Assembly (NCBI GenBank): GCA_008933995.1 | Contig: WARS01000043.1 | Span: 5,748,477-5,812,476 of the forward strand | DNA from: Datnioides undecimradiatus | Taxonomy: Eukaryota > Chordata > Actinopteri > Lobotiformes > Datnioididae | Length of the DNA: 64,000 bases | Direction: 5' to 3' | Part shown: piece by piece, positions 43,575-55,079 of the stretch | Position numbering within the stretch: position 1 is the stretch's first letter | How the letters are laid out: every line of letters starts with the position of its first letter | The notes under the pieces: model-generated | The model's input: only the letters and a program-made list of their open reading frames with translations | What the model was told of the DNA's origin: nothing | Databases searched by the model: none | Made by a program: the position numbers and the translations under genes

Positions 43575-43990
43575 GTGTCATGAAATTGGATTCTGTACGA
43601 GTCATCGTTTCACAAAAAGACCGTGACCGCTGCGTGTTGTACGGCGGCCGGGGCGGACAGAGGAAGGCTTGTTCTGCCTTTTGTCTTCCTCCCCGACCGA
43701 CTGAATGTCACCCTCACTTCGTCACTTTGCCCGAAAAACAAAAACGGCTGGAAAAGCCCGCAGAGCCTCGGGCCAGGGCTTCCCTCAGCCACCATCACTA
43801 ATCTCATTTACTGCCTCGTCCTCTGACAGCGGGCCGAAACACAGAGTAATCTGGAAAAAATGAGGCAGCAGAGGAAAGACGGGGAGAGCCGGGAGATAAG
43901 GGGTAAAGTCAGGAAGCCGGCAGCAGATAGCAGCGGCTCAGATAACGGCCGAATCACAGAGCTGATCAGCAGCTGCACTGTTAGCACCGA
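43575..43990. promoter_or_regulatory. Candidate regulatory island, CpG-containing
   Basis: Balanced composition with many CpGs (ggcggccggggcgg near 43642) and ccatcactaatctcattta. Three short overlapping frames on both strands argue for composition effects rather than coding. Confidence 0.35.
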
Positions 43991-43994
43991 TGTA

Positions 43995-45085
43995 GTGATC
44001 CCACGGTGTTAACATGACAGAGAAAATCCCCGAGTACAACCGCAGAAATCCAGTTTAACTCAGTAATCCTCACAGACAAACTGTTGCTGCAACACTTCAA
44101 CCCAACTGCAACTGCTCTGCGGTTTGTACTGGGCTGTAAGATTCAATATATCATCAAATCTCTGCATAAAGCTAAGAAATGTGTTTGTATTTCAGTATAA
44201 AAAGTACAAATGAACAGTGGGAGAAGTCATTTCACTGTGTTGTTAAGCCCCAAAAGATTTTATCCAAATTACAAGGTGACATTTTCCCACTTCACCCTTC
44301 AGTTCAACACAATATAAGCTTTGTTTGTGTTGCGTAACAATTAAAAAACACAACAGCATCATGTCCTCACAGAAACACACTGCCAGGACTCTGCAAACTT
44401 AGCCTGAATGTCAACGCAACCGGCTAACCTTTGCGATAAATGGATAAAACGCAACAAATTAAAAGATAATGGTTCAAAATGTTATTGTCAAAGCGTTAAA
44501 TACTGTAAATCATACTGTAAATAACTAAAAACAGAAGGATTAATGTATAAAAGAGTAAAATACAGCCCGACTTAATGTGCTAAACACATTAGCTTCATGC
44601 AGCTAGCATAGTGGCTAGCTCTTTTTTGCACTAAATGCAAACAAAAACATAATTAATCATCTCAAACTGTAAACAACAGTCACAAAACATAATAAACTGA
44701 GCGTTTACAGTTATTAATCCGATAATGCAAAGCTTATAAAAGGCTGATTGTATTTATTGATCACAGACAATCACAGATGATGTTAGCTGCGTTAACAACA
44801 GCCGCTAATTAGGTTTAACTGAAGCAAACAGACCAGACACATTAGCAATGAAGTTCCAGGTACTTGCACTTTACTTATGTATTTGCTATTAATGCTATTT
44901 CTACAATTTCTACTAGAAAACAACATGATGAGCTAAATAAATAAAAAATAAAATATAAAATAAAATAAAAAACTAAATCAGTTCCCGACCTGCTTCAGTA
45001 ACGTATCTGAATACCTCTCCCCACCGTTTGGAGCTCATGGTTTCTGATAATCATGTAATATCTCCACAACCTGACAGCACAGTCT
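43995..45085. other. Non-coding spacer, nothing recognised
   Basis: AT-rich, with an (ATAAA)n-like run near 44938-44973. Confidence 0.5.
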
Positions 45086-45089
45086 GGAC

Positions 45090-45290
45090 TCTGTTGCTTT
45101 ATTTCCTGTCTTGCGTGTGATTGGTTGGCACACCTTGATTAGTTTCACCTGTCCCTCATTAGTTTTCCCTCCCAGGTGGATTCAGTCCTCGTGCTGCCTC
45201 CTCCAGTTTGCTGGTTTGCCTTTTGTCGAGTGTTCCAGCCTCTTTATTGCATTTTAATTAGATTTCAGTTTTGTTTTCCTGAGCTTCTGC
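45090..45290 (+). repeat. Possible 'CACCTG/TTCCTGTC' dispersed repeat copy
   Basis: Has atttcctgtcttgcg, gtttcacctgtccctcatta and gttttccctcccaggtgg, then a T-rich stretch. It is parallel to 15570-15660 but diverged. Confidence 0.4.
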
Positions 45291-45294
45291 ACAC

Positions 45295-45825
45295 AAGTTG
45301 TAACATGAACAAAACTGTGTTTGTCTGGAGTCAGACTGAACCTCAGTAGCTGCTCCTCTTCTCTGCTGCAGGCAGCACGCTCCACAACTTCAGCTGCACC
45401 ATGCACAATCATGCTGACTCTACGGCCAAACTGTCAGAGATCAAGTTGAATTGTGGGTAACGTAAGCTCCAGGGTTAAACACTGAAGAATGCATGAGACA
45501 AAACTGCGTCAGATTTCATCAGTTTGAGTCTGACATTAATCAGGTTTTCCATCAAAATATGGTGCAAATTGTTTGCAAACCAGGTGCCATTAAACCATCA
45601 GCCTACACTGCTGCTCAGAGGTTGTTCAGGCCATAAACCAGGTTAGCTCGAGCTAGCTTAGCACAGATTTCATATAAAACGTGTCAGGAAGTGTTTTGTT
45701 GCTGTGTTGATGTTCAGTTGTGTTTTACTTCACTTACAGTTTCCTCAGTTGATAAAATCAGTGTCAGTGAATCAAATCCACTGAGACGCAAATTGTACTT
45801 TTGGTTTTGCTCCAACTCTTTCGTT
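45295..45825. other. Non-coding spacer, nothing recognised
   Basis: No gene recognised. Confidence 0.5.
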
Positions 45826-45829
45826 GGTG

Positions 45830-46480
45830 CCGTGCAGCCAGATGTAATTAAGAAATCCCAATCAGGTGAAATTTACTCACTGAACTGGAAGCCAAACGAG
45901 GGCAGAGCAGTTTCTGGGTCTGAGTATGGACGTGGGTTTGACAGATTTAGTGACGGCACACACTCGGCTCCCTGCTCTTTAGCAATGATTGGTTGGGTTT
46001 TTGCACGAGGAGCGAGCGACTCTGCTGTTTGCCCTTAATTATCCTCTAAGTGAGCCAGGATGAGACTGTTAGCTAAACACCTCTGAAATGTGAAGGAGGA
46101 GAGTTGGAGACTGCGAGAGATGGAAGCCTTCCCATCAGGGCTGATATATTCCAGAGTTCAGTTTGTGGTTTTAAGGTTTAGCGGTCACAGCAGAGCACCG
46201 GAGTCGTTTTCCCACCGGAGACTGAATCTGATTCGTCGCTGCCTTCTTAATATTTCGTCTCCTCCAAAGCGAGGAGAGCTGCAGGGAAATCTAGCGGTGT
46301 GACTGATGGAATTAACCGCAGGGAATCTCCACGGAAAACACTCGGCTAAATGACGCCTCAGTCATCAGTGACAGAGGATGATTATAGCGAGGGCTGAGGG
46401 GAGTCCGACAGCCGAAGGAGAGGAGGAGGGAAGGCGCTCCGGTGAGACTGCAAATGTACACTGCAGGAAACAATCTCTTA
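45830..46480. promoter_or_regulatory. Candidate conserved non-coding cluster
   Basis: Contains gatgtaattaagaaatccc (45841-45859), agcaatgattggttgggttt, cccttaattatcctctaag and ggaattaaccgcagggaa words with retained CpGs. A 115-codon + frame (45691-46038) crosses the first part without any domain. Confidence 0.4.
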
Positions 46481-46484
46481 ACAA

Positions 46485-48635
46485 GATATTTAGTGTCACG
46501 GAGACGACGCGGCTTCTCAAAATGAGGAAACAAGTCAGGGGTGAAATCAGGACTGGTCGTGGGTTTGACTCCTGTGGCTGCTTTATTAGAAGTTAACAGT
46601 TGAATTTGTTTTAAGATGCTCTTATCTGCATCTGTCGTCGCGCAGGAGGAGGTTAGCTTAGCTTAGCATTAGCATACACTGTAGAATTGAAACAGGGTGA
46701 GACGTCAGCACTTACAGATCTCTAATTAAAGTGCATCAGACCTGTTTAATTTGCGCACAAACAGATTTATTGATGATCGGTTTATCAGTCCGTCGAGAGA
46801 GCTTTTAAGCAGCATCTGTGGCGGTTGCCTGGCAACCTCGCTGTGTCGACAGGAAGTCGCTGCAATGAGGTGTCGTCTGTGTTTGTGTGCAAACGTCGCA
46901 CACGTTCTGGAGAGACCGAGACACAAGTGAATGCCCAGAAAAACAATTTGCACCTCAAACTTCATCAAGAACTCATCACATTTTTAATTTATCGAAAGTG
47001 ATTTAGTGATATTTTAATGTCTGTCAGCAGCTTCACTGCAACAACACACTGTAAACAAAGTAACCCCCCCCCCTTTAGAGCATCATGGGAGCTGTAGTTC
47101 CAAAACTGAAGGGCTGAACTCAACATTTTCCTGAAGAAGCACGATCATCACCAGCGAGCAGCATTTATTAATCTGGACTTGTAAATTTGTTCAAATTAAG
47201 GCATTTTTTTATTTTTTTTTTTACATTCATAATATTAAACATAAATATTAAAGATAAATATTCTGCATATTCTTTTAAAACTCGCCGCTTCTTTTTTTTA
47301 TAAATACTCTTTCCTCGCTCCGTCTGGATGAGTTAATATTCCATATTTTTACCATAGCTCCGCTGTCCACAGCCACAGTCCTGCTGGACCCCTCGGTGAG
47401 TCTGCCATTACACTTTCAAATCCTGGAAACTTTGTCACCCTCTCCACTGAAGTTTTATTTTAAATTCTGGTCGAGGTCACGAAGTTCCCAAAGATACCAA
47501 ACATGTCGGCCTGACTTTTGGCACAAAATGTGTCTAAAATTATGCACCAGACATCTGGGACACAGAATCTCTGAGTGTTGGAGCGGTGCAGCCATAACAC
47601 TGGGACACAAAGTTCACCCTTTTTCATCACCTCTCAGGGCGCTGAGGGACAGCAGGCGACATCAGACTTGCAAGAAACACAAGAAAAGGGGCCGAGGGTC
47701 TGAAAACATCATGCACATCTGAACTTTAGACCGCAACAGTGCCTCATACGCTTGGTTTCATCGTAACCCTTGCTAACAGCTGCATATGCTAACCTTCTGT
47801 TCAGGTCTGGACACCTGTCTTTACCCATGTTACATAGTTTAGTGCAGGCTTTTAAAACATTTGTGTTAAACATGTTTTTCTGTTTCCTCACGTCCGACAT
47901 CACGACTGTCCAGTTACACAAGTGTTACAGTAACACGGCAACATGGCCGCCCTCAGCCGTTGTTCCCACAGACTGTAAACGGATCGGAGCCGGAGCTGAG
48001 GACCCGGGACTGCTGCGGAGTCATGTGACGCGGGGTTGAATCCTGATTGGATGCATTCACACTGAGGACAGGAGATGTTAGCAGGGTTTGCTGTGCAGTG
48101 TCAACGTGGCTCTAGTGTGTGATGTTTTGTTGGAAGGGTCACGAACCAGCTGCCAGAAACCTGCAGCTCGTTTGCAGGTGGAGACTTTTTCAAAACCTAT
48201 AAGTAGCCTTTAAAACACGGTGCATTGTGATGCAGGAAATTAAAACGACCAACAGTATGAAAAATTAATGACATCATCCCTGCTGCAGCCGACGCACGCC
48301 ATTAAAATGCATCTGACATGTTGGTGCAAAAGTCCCGTATTTAATAATGCAGTAACTTTGCGTGAACGCAGAGGCCTTTCTACTGTCTTGATAACGCTGA
48401 TGTGTTTGCAGGAGGTTGTTGCTGTATCGCTGACAATCCTGAGGTGTCACGGTCACATGGTGTGTGTGTGTGCAGGCCTCTGTGAGTGTGAGAGTGTGTG
48501 TGTACAGTATCCGTCCCTCATCGCACAACCCATGAATAAATTAATACATAAAGTTTTTGGGGCGGGAGCTCGTGATCCTCGTAGAGACACCGACTCGACT
48601 CCTCGGCCGTCGACCCCGGCGGCGTCTTCATCTCC
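46485..48635. other. Non-coding spacer
   Basis: Poly-T runs at 47205-47222, a C run near 47065-47074 and a short (TG) run near 48459-48474. No gene recognised. Confidence 0.5.
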
Positions 48636-48639
48636 GCGG

Positions 48640-48850
48640 TGACTGACTGACTCCTGGATCGTGGAAGCTGCCCACGGCTGACCTAAATCTTTGATGGCAC
48701 CCCGAGGCCCCGTAAGCACAGCCAATAACCGAGAGACGGCCGTTCGCTGCTGCCGTCCATGAAAAAAACATTGGGCTCAAACAGGCGTTGCAGGCGATTC
48801 GTCCATATGTATGAATGTGTTTATGACACCGCTGAATTATTGGGCGGGTT
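48640..48850. promoter_or_regulatory. Candidate conserved non-coding element
   Basis: Contains aaatctttgatggcacc (TCF/LEF-like core), agccaataaccgagag, ccatatgtatgaatgtgttt and gctgaattattgggcgg words, with CpGs. Frames on the - strand are domain-free. Confidence 0.4.
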
Positions 48851-48854
48851 GTTT

Positions 48855-50225
48855 TCTCTCCCTGAAAAGTGAATTTATACGTGTCGGCCCGCCTCGCTGC
48901 ATCTTGCTGTGATATGAAATCGGAGGAGCCTGAAGGCAACACGACGGAGTTTTGTTTCTTCCACACTGAACACGGAGACTTCAGCCGACAGGCGGAGGGA
49001 AACCAGAGGATGCTCTTCAGCTGCAGTCTGTGGGTTCAGTTCTGCTGGTTTAACCATGTTAACTACAGTGAAACTCACTGTTTAGTCTAAAGTTTTACTA
49101 AAATAAGTATTAATTTCACACTAAACTCACACAAATTGGTTCTGTTTCTGATAAACTCCCAGGAAACTTCTTTAAAACCAGATTTATATTGTTTATTCTC
49201 ATCGTCATGTTTTAAGCTGATATTACGAGCAGCAGATCGCTGCCGGAGACGCTTGATCACAGTATTTGGTTAATTTATTGATTAGATCTGCACAATTTGT
49301 TGGTTTTCAGACTTTTTCTGATCTGGCTGCTGCTCAGGTTGCTGTGGAGCCTGAAAGATGAAGCCTGCAGGCGAAACTCAGGGCTTGTGAAACCACGGCA
49401 GCTCTCCCACATCCCTCGCATGTTCCCTCCGTGAGCTAACATCTGATCTGTGTTTGTATTTACACTCGATGTTCTTCTAACAGGAAGCTGGGATTGAAAA
49501 TCGATGGCAGAGCGGTGAAGATGCACGAACAATCGTAGATTATAAAGTTCATTTTAAGCAGAAACGATGCTTTAACGAAGCCATTTTCACTATTGTAAGA
49601 TGAATTTTATCAAACTTCTGTAAATATTAAATCCACAGGTTTGATGTTTGACTCTCAGTGTTCGTCCTGATGCTTCCAGGCTTGAGATCAACATTATAAA
49701 TTCCCCGGTTTGTGCATCTGCAGCAGCTCGGGGCCACTTTAAAGCTCAGTGTCAGGTTTACAGTTTATTTAGCATCACGTAATATCTTATTGTTCTCCAG
49801 GGTGTTTACATATTTTTAATATAGTTTTCTTGTTTGTTTACATCAGTTTTTGCAGGATTAAATATAAAGGATTAAATATAAATGTTTAAATCTGAAATCA
49901 AACCTGAAAACTTGATAAAAATCATTGACGAATCCTCTAAAATAACTCCCAGTCGTAGCCCTGCTCATGTTGTCAGGGACTTTTGCATTAAATTGGTCAT
50001 TTTTCCGTTAAAAACAGCTTCACGTCTGTGAACAAATCCAGGTTTTCCACGGCCGTGTAACCTTGTGACAGTTGAGCTTTGAGTGTCTGCGGAGTGAAAC
50101 CAGCCTCTCCAGCTGAAGTAATTACCGCACTCTGGAATAAAGACCTCACGAACACAAGCGGAGACAATTTCATGACTTTTCTGTTTGGGGAATGTGATTT
50201 AAATGCAGACATGTGGTGAAACGCA
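48855..50225. other. Non-coding spacer, nothing recognised
   Basis: Short frames only. Confidence 0.45.
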
Positions 50226-50229
50226 GAGA

Positions 50230-50570
50230 GAGAGACGGACAGGAAGTGTTAGGAATATTAGGCGATGAGAGGCGGAGAGAGAGAGGAGCTTTGTTTTGTC
50301 TCATTATTCGTAGGCGTATCAGCTTCCTAACACAGCGGCTCCGCGCTGCCAAGCCTTTTCTGGAGGCAGAGGCTAAGTAAGCACGCCGCCGCTGCCAGCA
50401 GTTTGTTGGCAAACGCTAACTGCCACCTGCTGCTGCTGTCGAGGTGGCGTCGCCGCGACCTGGCAGAGCATCTGGCAACCAGAGAGCCAGGCAACGTCCC
50501 CCGAGGGCCCCGGGCTCAGTCACCGCCAGCCAGCTCCCGTCTCCGACTGTGGAGGATTTCAAGGGTGTAA
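50230..50570. promoter_or_regulatory. Candidate regulatory island, CpG-containing
   Basis: Includes gtttgttggcaaacgctaac (two opposed ttggcaa-type half sites, 50401-50420), a ctggcagagcatctggcaac pair (50460-50479) and gagccaggcaacg. The recurrence of tggca/tgcca words suggests NFI-like sites. Composition only. Confidence 0.35.
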
Positions 50571-50574
50571 CGAA

Positions 50575-50790
50575 CAATGTAAACCAGGTTTTTTATTTAT
50601 TTATTTGTTTATTTTCTTTTTTATACCTCGCTGCAGAGAACAACGCACATGTACCGAGCGGGAGCGAGTGGGAGAGATGAAGAACGGAAAGAAATCAGAG
50701 CGACGACGACAGAAAATCACTGAGTCTCCGACATTTCAGACTCCAAACACAAGAAACATGTAAAATGATGCTTTTTAAAAGCTGCGTGGG
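50575..50790. other. Spacer
   Basis: A TTTA-rich run (50590-50620) and A-rich sequence. Nothing recognised. Confidence 0.5.
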
Positions 50791-50890
50791 GATGTAACTA
50801 AGTACATTTACTCACCTCTGACTCCTCTAATGCCACTTTTACTCCATTACACTTCAGAGCGTAGCGTTGTCCTTTAGTTACTTCACTTTT
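50791..50890 (+). repeat. 'AGTAACTAAGTAC' dispersed repeat, internally deleted copy
   Basis: gtaactaagtacatttactc is followed, after a gap, by acttttactccattacactt and cagagcg, in the order seen in the fuller family. Confidence 0.6.
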
Positions 50891-50894
50891 TAAG

Positions 50895-52205
50895 ACTTCT
50901 ACACACAATCAATCAATGAATTAGTTATTTAACTGTTCTGACGATGGTTAAAGTGATGAAAACGCTTCAGATGCTGCAGATTTGACTCGCTTTGACCTCG
51001 TCGTCACCATGTTTCTACTATTTTCACCATTTTCACAAAGCAAACAGCCAAAAAACTGTTTGCAAATAAAAACAAAACAGAGCAAAAAAGCAGGAAATTG
51101 GAGGCGTTTGACCCAAAACCCTGTTGTTCATGTGTAGAGTGAACCCAAGAGTCAGTGTTCATTCATGTAACATTTAGATTTTAGAACTGCAGCCACCTCA
51201 GGCTGCACTGACGCTTCACAAGCCCGGTTTAGAGCTGGACACAGCAGTTTGACCCAGCAACAGACTGAACCAATCAAAGCTGAGTGTCACGGTGATGCGT
51301 TCACTTACCTGCGTCAGTGCAGAGTCAAATTCCTGCAAAATCCACGTAGACAAAGCAAACAAACAGCTTTGTCTGTTATTTTGGCCTGTCGTTGTGTCAT
51401 TTCCTGTTTTCTTTTGAAAGGGTCTCACCTCATTACATCCGTGCACTTCCTGTCAACCTGCTGCTGAATTGCGATCACACCTGCGTCTCGTCCCGTCGTC
51501 TCAGCAGCTCACATAGAGCAGCTCGCCTCCTCCGCTTCTGTTTGTCACGTTTCGTATCCGAGCTCTGCAGGAAGTCACTGTTTCAGGACGCCCCGATCGG
51601 CCGCTCTCTGGCGCGCTTGAACTGTGACGTGGTTAAAATTAGTTGAACTGAGCCAAACCCTCAAATCCAGCGGGGGTCATTTCCACCTCTGAAACGCAGC
51701 AGCCGTCACTCTGCCTCCAGCTCTCTGAGCACTCGGCTGCGTGTCGCTGTCACTTCTCCGAGTCGGCGTGGACGTTTCTTATTGTTTCTGACTGGAAAAC
51801 GGTGCAGGAGGAGCCGTCCGGAGAGTCTGACTGCTGGGAAAAACAGTTTCAGAGAAGAAGAAAAGAGGAGGAAACAGGTTTAGTTCATTAGACGAGGCTG
51901 TAAATGATCTTAATTGGCTCTTTATCTTTTAGATTTGGGGAAATTAGACTTAAAACCAGCTGCGAAGGTGAAACCTCCCTCACTCTGATCACACGTTGAG
52001 TAAAAAGCAGCAAACTGCAGGAAAAACAACAAAACATCGTCCGAGCTGTCAGTCCTCCCGCGCACCACACCCACACTTCAGTGACTTATTAATTAGCTGC
52101 AATCAATTAATCAAAGCCACATGACGAGGAGAAGGAGGAAGTGCACATCAAACAGCCAGAGTTTGTTTTCAGAGCGGCTAAATCAGCCGACAGCTCGAAT
52201 CAAAG
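50895..52205. other. Non-coding spacer
   Basis: A segment at 51395-51520 (ttcctgtttt, gcacttcctgtcaacctg, cacctgcgtctcgtc) may be another diverged copy of the CACCTG/TTCCTGTC repeat. CpG-richer sequence follows at 51480-51850. No gene recognised. Confidence 0.4.
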
Positions 52206-52208
52206 AGC

Positions 52209-52251
52209 AAAGCTGCAGAAACCAGAGATCCACTCTGGTTTCTGCAGCTTT
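52209..52251. repeat. Perfect inverted repeat, 19-bp arms, 5-bp loop
   Basis: Arm 1 is AAAGCTGCAGAAACCAGAG (52209-52227), the loop is ATCCA, and arm 2 (52233-52251) is its exact reverse complement. Pairing stops abruptly on both sides. An (AAT)n run follows at once. Confidence 0.97.
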
Positions 52252-52274
52252 AATAATAATAATAATAATAATAA
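52252..52274. repeat. (AAT)n microsatellite
   Basis: aataat run directly after the hairpin arm. Confidence 0.9.
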
Positions 52275-52672
52275 ACAGTGTCTGTGCTGAAACCTGCAGA
52301 CGTCCTGCTCTTCTGAGTGACACTGCTTGTAGTTTTTTGATGTTTTCAGATGATTTGATGAAGAACGCCTGATGGAGATGTTTGATCAGGAGCAAGGACT
52401 CAAACCCGAACCTCTCCTCACCCACAAATCTCAAAACACAGGGAGCATAAGAGTGTGACAAGCTGCTGAATCTGCACTTTTACATCACAGAAACCTTAAA
52501 ATCAGGACTTCCTGTGAGTCACCAGAAACACCCAAACTTTACAGGAAGGCAAGAAAATGATGCTCAGAACAAGGATCACAGGGAAATTTGAGCATTTTGT
52601 GATTATTATTGTGGACGGAGCAGCGACTCAGCAGCGATGTGACTCTGCAAAGGTCAGAAGCTGCTTTCTGAA

Positions 52673-52918
52673 ACACATCACTGTATTAAAGCAGAGACTC
52701 AGCTTCAATGCTCTGCAGAGACTCTGGAGTCACAGCAACACATCACTGTATTAAAGCAGAGACTCAGCTTCAATGCTCTGCAGAGACTCTGGAGTCACAG
52801 CAACACATCACTGTATTAAAGCAGAGACTCTGGAGTCACAGCAACACATGACTGTATTAAAGCAGAGACTCAGCTTCAGTGCTCTGCAGAGACTCAGGAG
52901 TCACAGCAACACATCACC
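52673..52918 (+). repeat. 65-bp minisatellite, 3 full units and one with a 24-bp deletion
   Basis: Units start at acacatca at 52673, 52738, 52803 and 52844. Unit lengths are 65, 65, 41 and 65. The third lacks the 24 bases between two copies of cagagactc, consistent with deletion between short direct repeats inside the unit. The units are nearly identical, so the array is young. Confidence 0.97.
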
Positions 52919-52924
52919 ACACAC

Positions 52925-53235
52925 TGATTTTATGCTTTAAACGCTCTTGTTTACAGATCAGGAACATAGTTATTGATGCTAATGCGTCCTCGATGCTTGG
53001 CTGATCAATAAATCAGTCGATTTTATTGTAATTACTCTTATTTTGTGTTTTGTCTTCTCTCGTTGCTCATCAATATTTCACCTCTCCGCGTCATCGTCTG
53101 TTGTTCTTCGGCTGCTTTTCACCTTCACATCCCGCGTCCTGAGGGATGAGCCAAGTTTTCTGAGGCGAGCTGAGAAGTTTAACACAAATAATAAAAATAA
53201 AAACAAAGTTTCTGTATGAATTTCTTCCCCCGTCT
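52925..53235. other. Non-coding spacer, nothing recognised
   Basis: No gene recognised. Confidence 0.5.
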
Positions 53236-53239
53236 CATT

Positions 53240-53785
53240 GATTTGCGGCTCATTTCTGTCCGTCTCCTTTTATTTTCCCTTTTCCCCGTTAGCATCTCGT
53301 GTGTTTGCGGAGCAGCTCCATATTAAAGATTTTCATTGTTCCTGTATAAACACAAGACGTGCAGACGAGGTGTATCGAGCAGGAGTTGTCAGTGTTCTTC
53401 CTCCTTTTTGTTTCAAGACTTTTGAGTTTTCACATGAAGCCGCAGCTGCTCGCAGGACGGCAGCGAGAGCGGGCGATCAAAGCGTCCATCAGGACGATTT
53501 TCCTCTAATATTCCTCGCTGTTCTCGCTCAGAGTCGACACAGCGAGCATCTAGAACATGTGAGCGGTGTGAAGCGCTGACCTCCGGCCTCATCTCGGTGT
53601 TTTTACTCCTACTGCATCTCTCCCTCCGTCCTCCCACTCATCACCCTTCCTTCCATCGCTTTGACCCATCGAACGGGCCGCTATCATCCCGTCGCCGCTT
53701 AATTTCAGAGAGCGCCTCCATCGTCAGCCGGCGCAGGAGGAAACGCTTCCAGCCAACAGGAAGCCTCAACACAGGCCGAGGAACG
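53240..53785. promoter_or_regulatory. Candidate regulatory island, CpG-rich
   Basis: CpG-retaining sequence with ctccatattaaagattttca, gggcgatcaaagcgtcc (TCF-like) and cgccgcttaatttcag words. Frames on both strands (53238-53579 +, 53413-53637 -) show no domains. Confidence 0.35.
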
Positions 53786-53789
53786 AGGA

Positions 53790-54675
53790 GAACCTGAATT
53801 TAAGAGTCAAAGTCAAAAATATTCAGATTAAAGTAAAAGGCTGAGTGAAAACGTGCAGCAGGTGAGTCTAAAAACAGCTTCAGCTGCAAAATAAAGTGCA
53901 TGTCAGCGTGTTCATCACACAAAAACACAAAAATATAAATATAACTCATCTAAATTGTAACAAACAACCTGAACTTCCATCTGACAGTCAAAGAAGAGCC
54001 TTATCTCACTTTCAGGTGAGTTTACAGCTTCCTCATCACCTGTGAAGACCATGAAATGTAGCAGAGAGCCCAGGAGATAAAAGCTAGTAAGTGGTTTTGC
54101 AGCACCTCACAGTGCTGAACTGATTCATTCAGAACAAAGTGCAAAAATAAAATTTACTTTAAGCAATACTGCACATTTTCAAATATCCAGATCTGCAAAA
54201 CAACAACAACAACATAAAAAGTAAACCTGAAAAGTAAACGCACACACAAAAGAACAGATCACTCCGGTCTCAATGACTCTACAGTGCTGTAGCTCCTACA
54301 ATCAAACATGGATTCATAAAAAGCCTGAGCCCAGATCAGGGAGAGGGACGGAGCAGAGTCAATGCACCGAGTTAGTCTAGCATGCTAACAGTTAGCATGT
54401 TTAGCTGCATGTTTGCAGATGGAGGAAGCAACCTGGTCCCAGTCCTGGTCCCAGACCTCTTCTCATTCCCTGCAGGATGAATAAACCCACAGGCTGCTGC
54501 TGTCTTTAACACCGTCTGACACCAACCATGGCTAACGCTAACATGTTTACTTGTTTTAAACAACACGTGTAGTTTGCTGCTCTTCTTCTTCTTCTTTGTC
54601 TCCTGCTGTTTAGCTTCAGAGCTCCGCCTCCATCGTTCTCAGACGGACCATGGATCCTGTTCACTTCCTGTGTGA
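53790..54675. other. Non-coding spacer, nothing recognised
   Basis: A-rich sequence. A CTTCTTCTT run lies near 54582-54595. Confidence 0.5.
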
Positions 54676-54679
54676 CACT

Positions 54680-54873
54680 GGCTATCTGAACCCGTGGCTA
54701 ACTGAACCTGTGGCTAATGAACATGAGGCTAACTGACCCTGTGGCTAACTGAACCTGAGGCTAACTGAACCTGTGGCTAATGAACATGAGGCTAACTGAC
54801 CCTGTGGCTAACTGAACCTGAGGCTAACTGAACCTGTGGCTAACTGAACCTGAGGCTAACTGAACCTGTGGCT
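54680..54873 (+). repeat. 16-bp minisatellite with higher-order order
   Basis: Twelve units of the form g(t/a)ggctaactgaacct. Every unit preceding 'gaggctaactgaccct' has lost one base (gtggctaatgaacat). The T/A variants alternate, and a block of four units (64 minus 1 bp) is itself repeated. Confidence 0.95.
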
Positions 54874-54943
54874 GCACATTTTAGAAAAAAAACTGGAAAA
54901 ACAAAAAAAGTCTGGTGTTGGCCTGCAGACTCAGCAGAAAATT

Positions 54944-54971
54944 AATTATTGATGACAGCGTATCAATAATT
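54944..54971. repeat. Inverted repeat, 10-bp arms
   Basis: AATTATTGAT and ATCAATAATT flank an 8-base loop. Confidence 0.9.
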
Positions 54972-55017
54972 CATCATCAATAGAAACCAGGAATTCTTCT
55001 GGAGGCTTCTCAAGCTA

Positions 55018-55078
55018 ACACACACGTGTGCACACACACACACACACACACACACATGCACACACACACACACACACA
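55018..55078. repeat. (CA)n microsatellite with CACGTGTG start
   Basis: A CA array, interrupted once by tg, beginning with the alternating palindrome cacacgtgtg. Confidence 0.95.
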
Positions 55079-55079
55079 G

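Noticed and set aside
52673-52918. CRISPR-like array
   Set aside because: The repeats abut as a 65-bp minisatellite without unique spacers, in a vertebrate genome.
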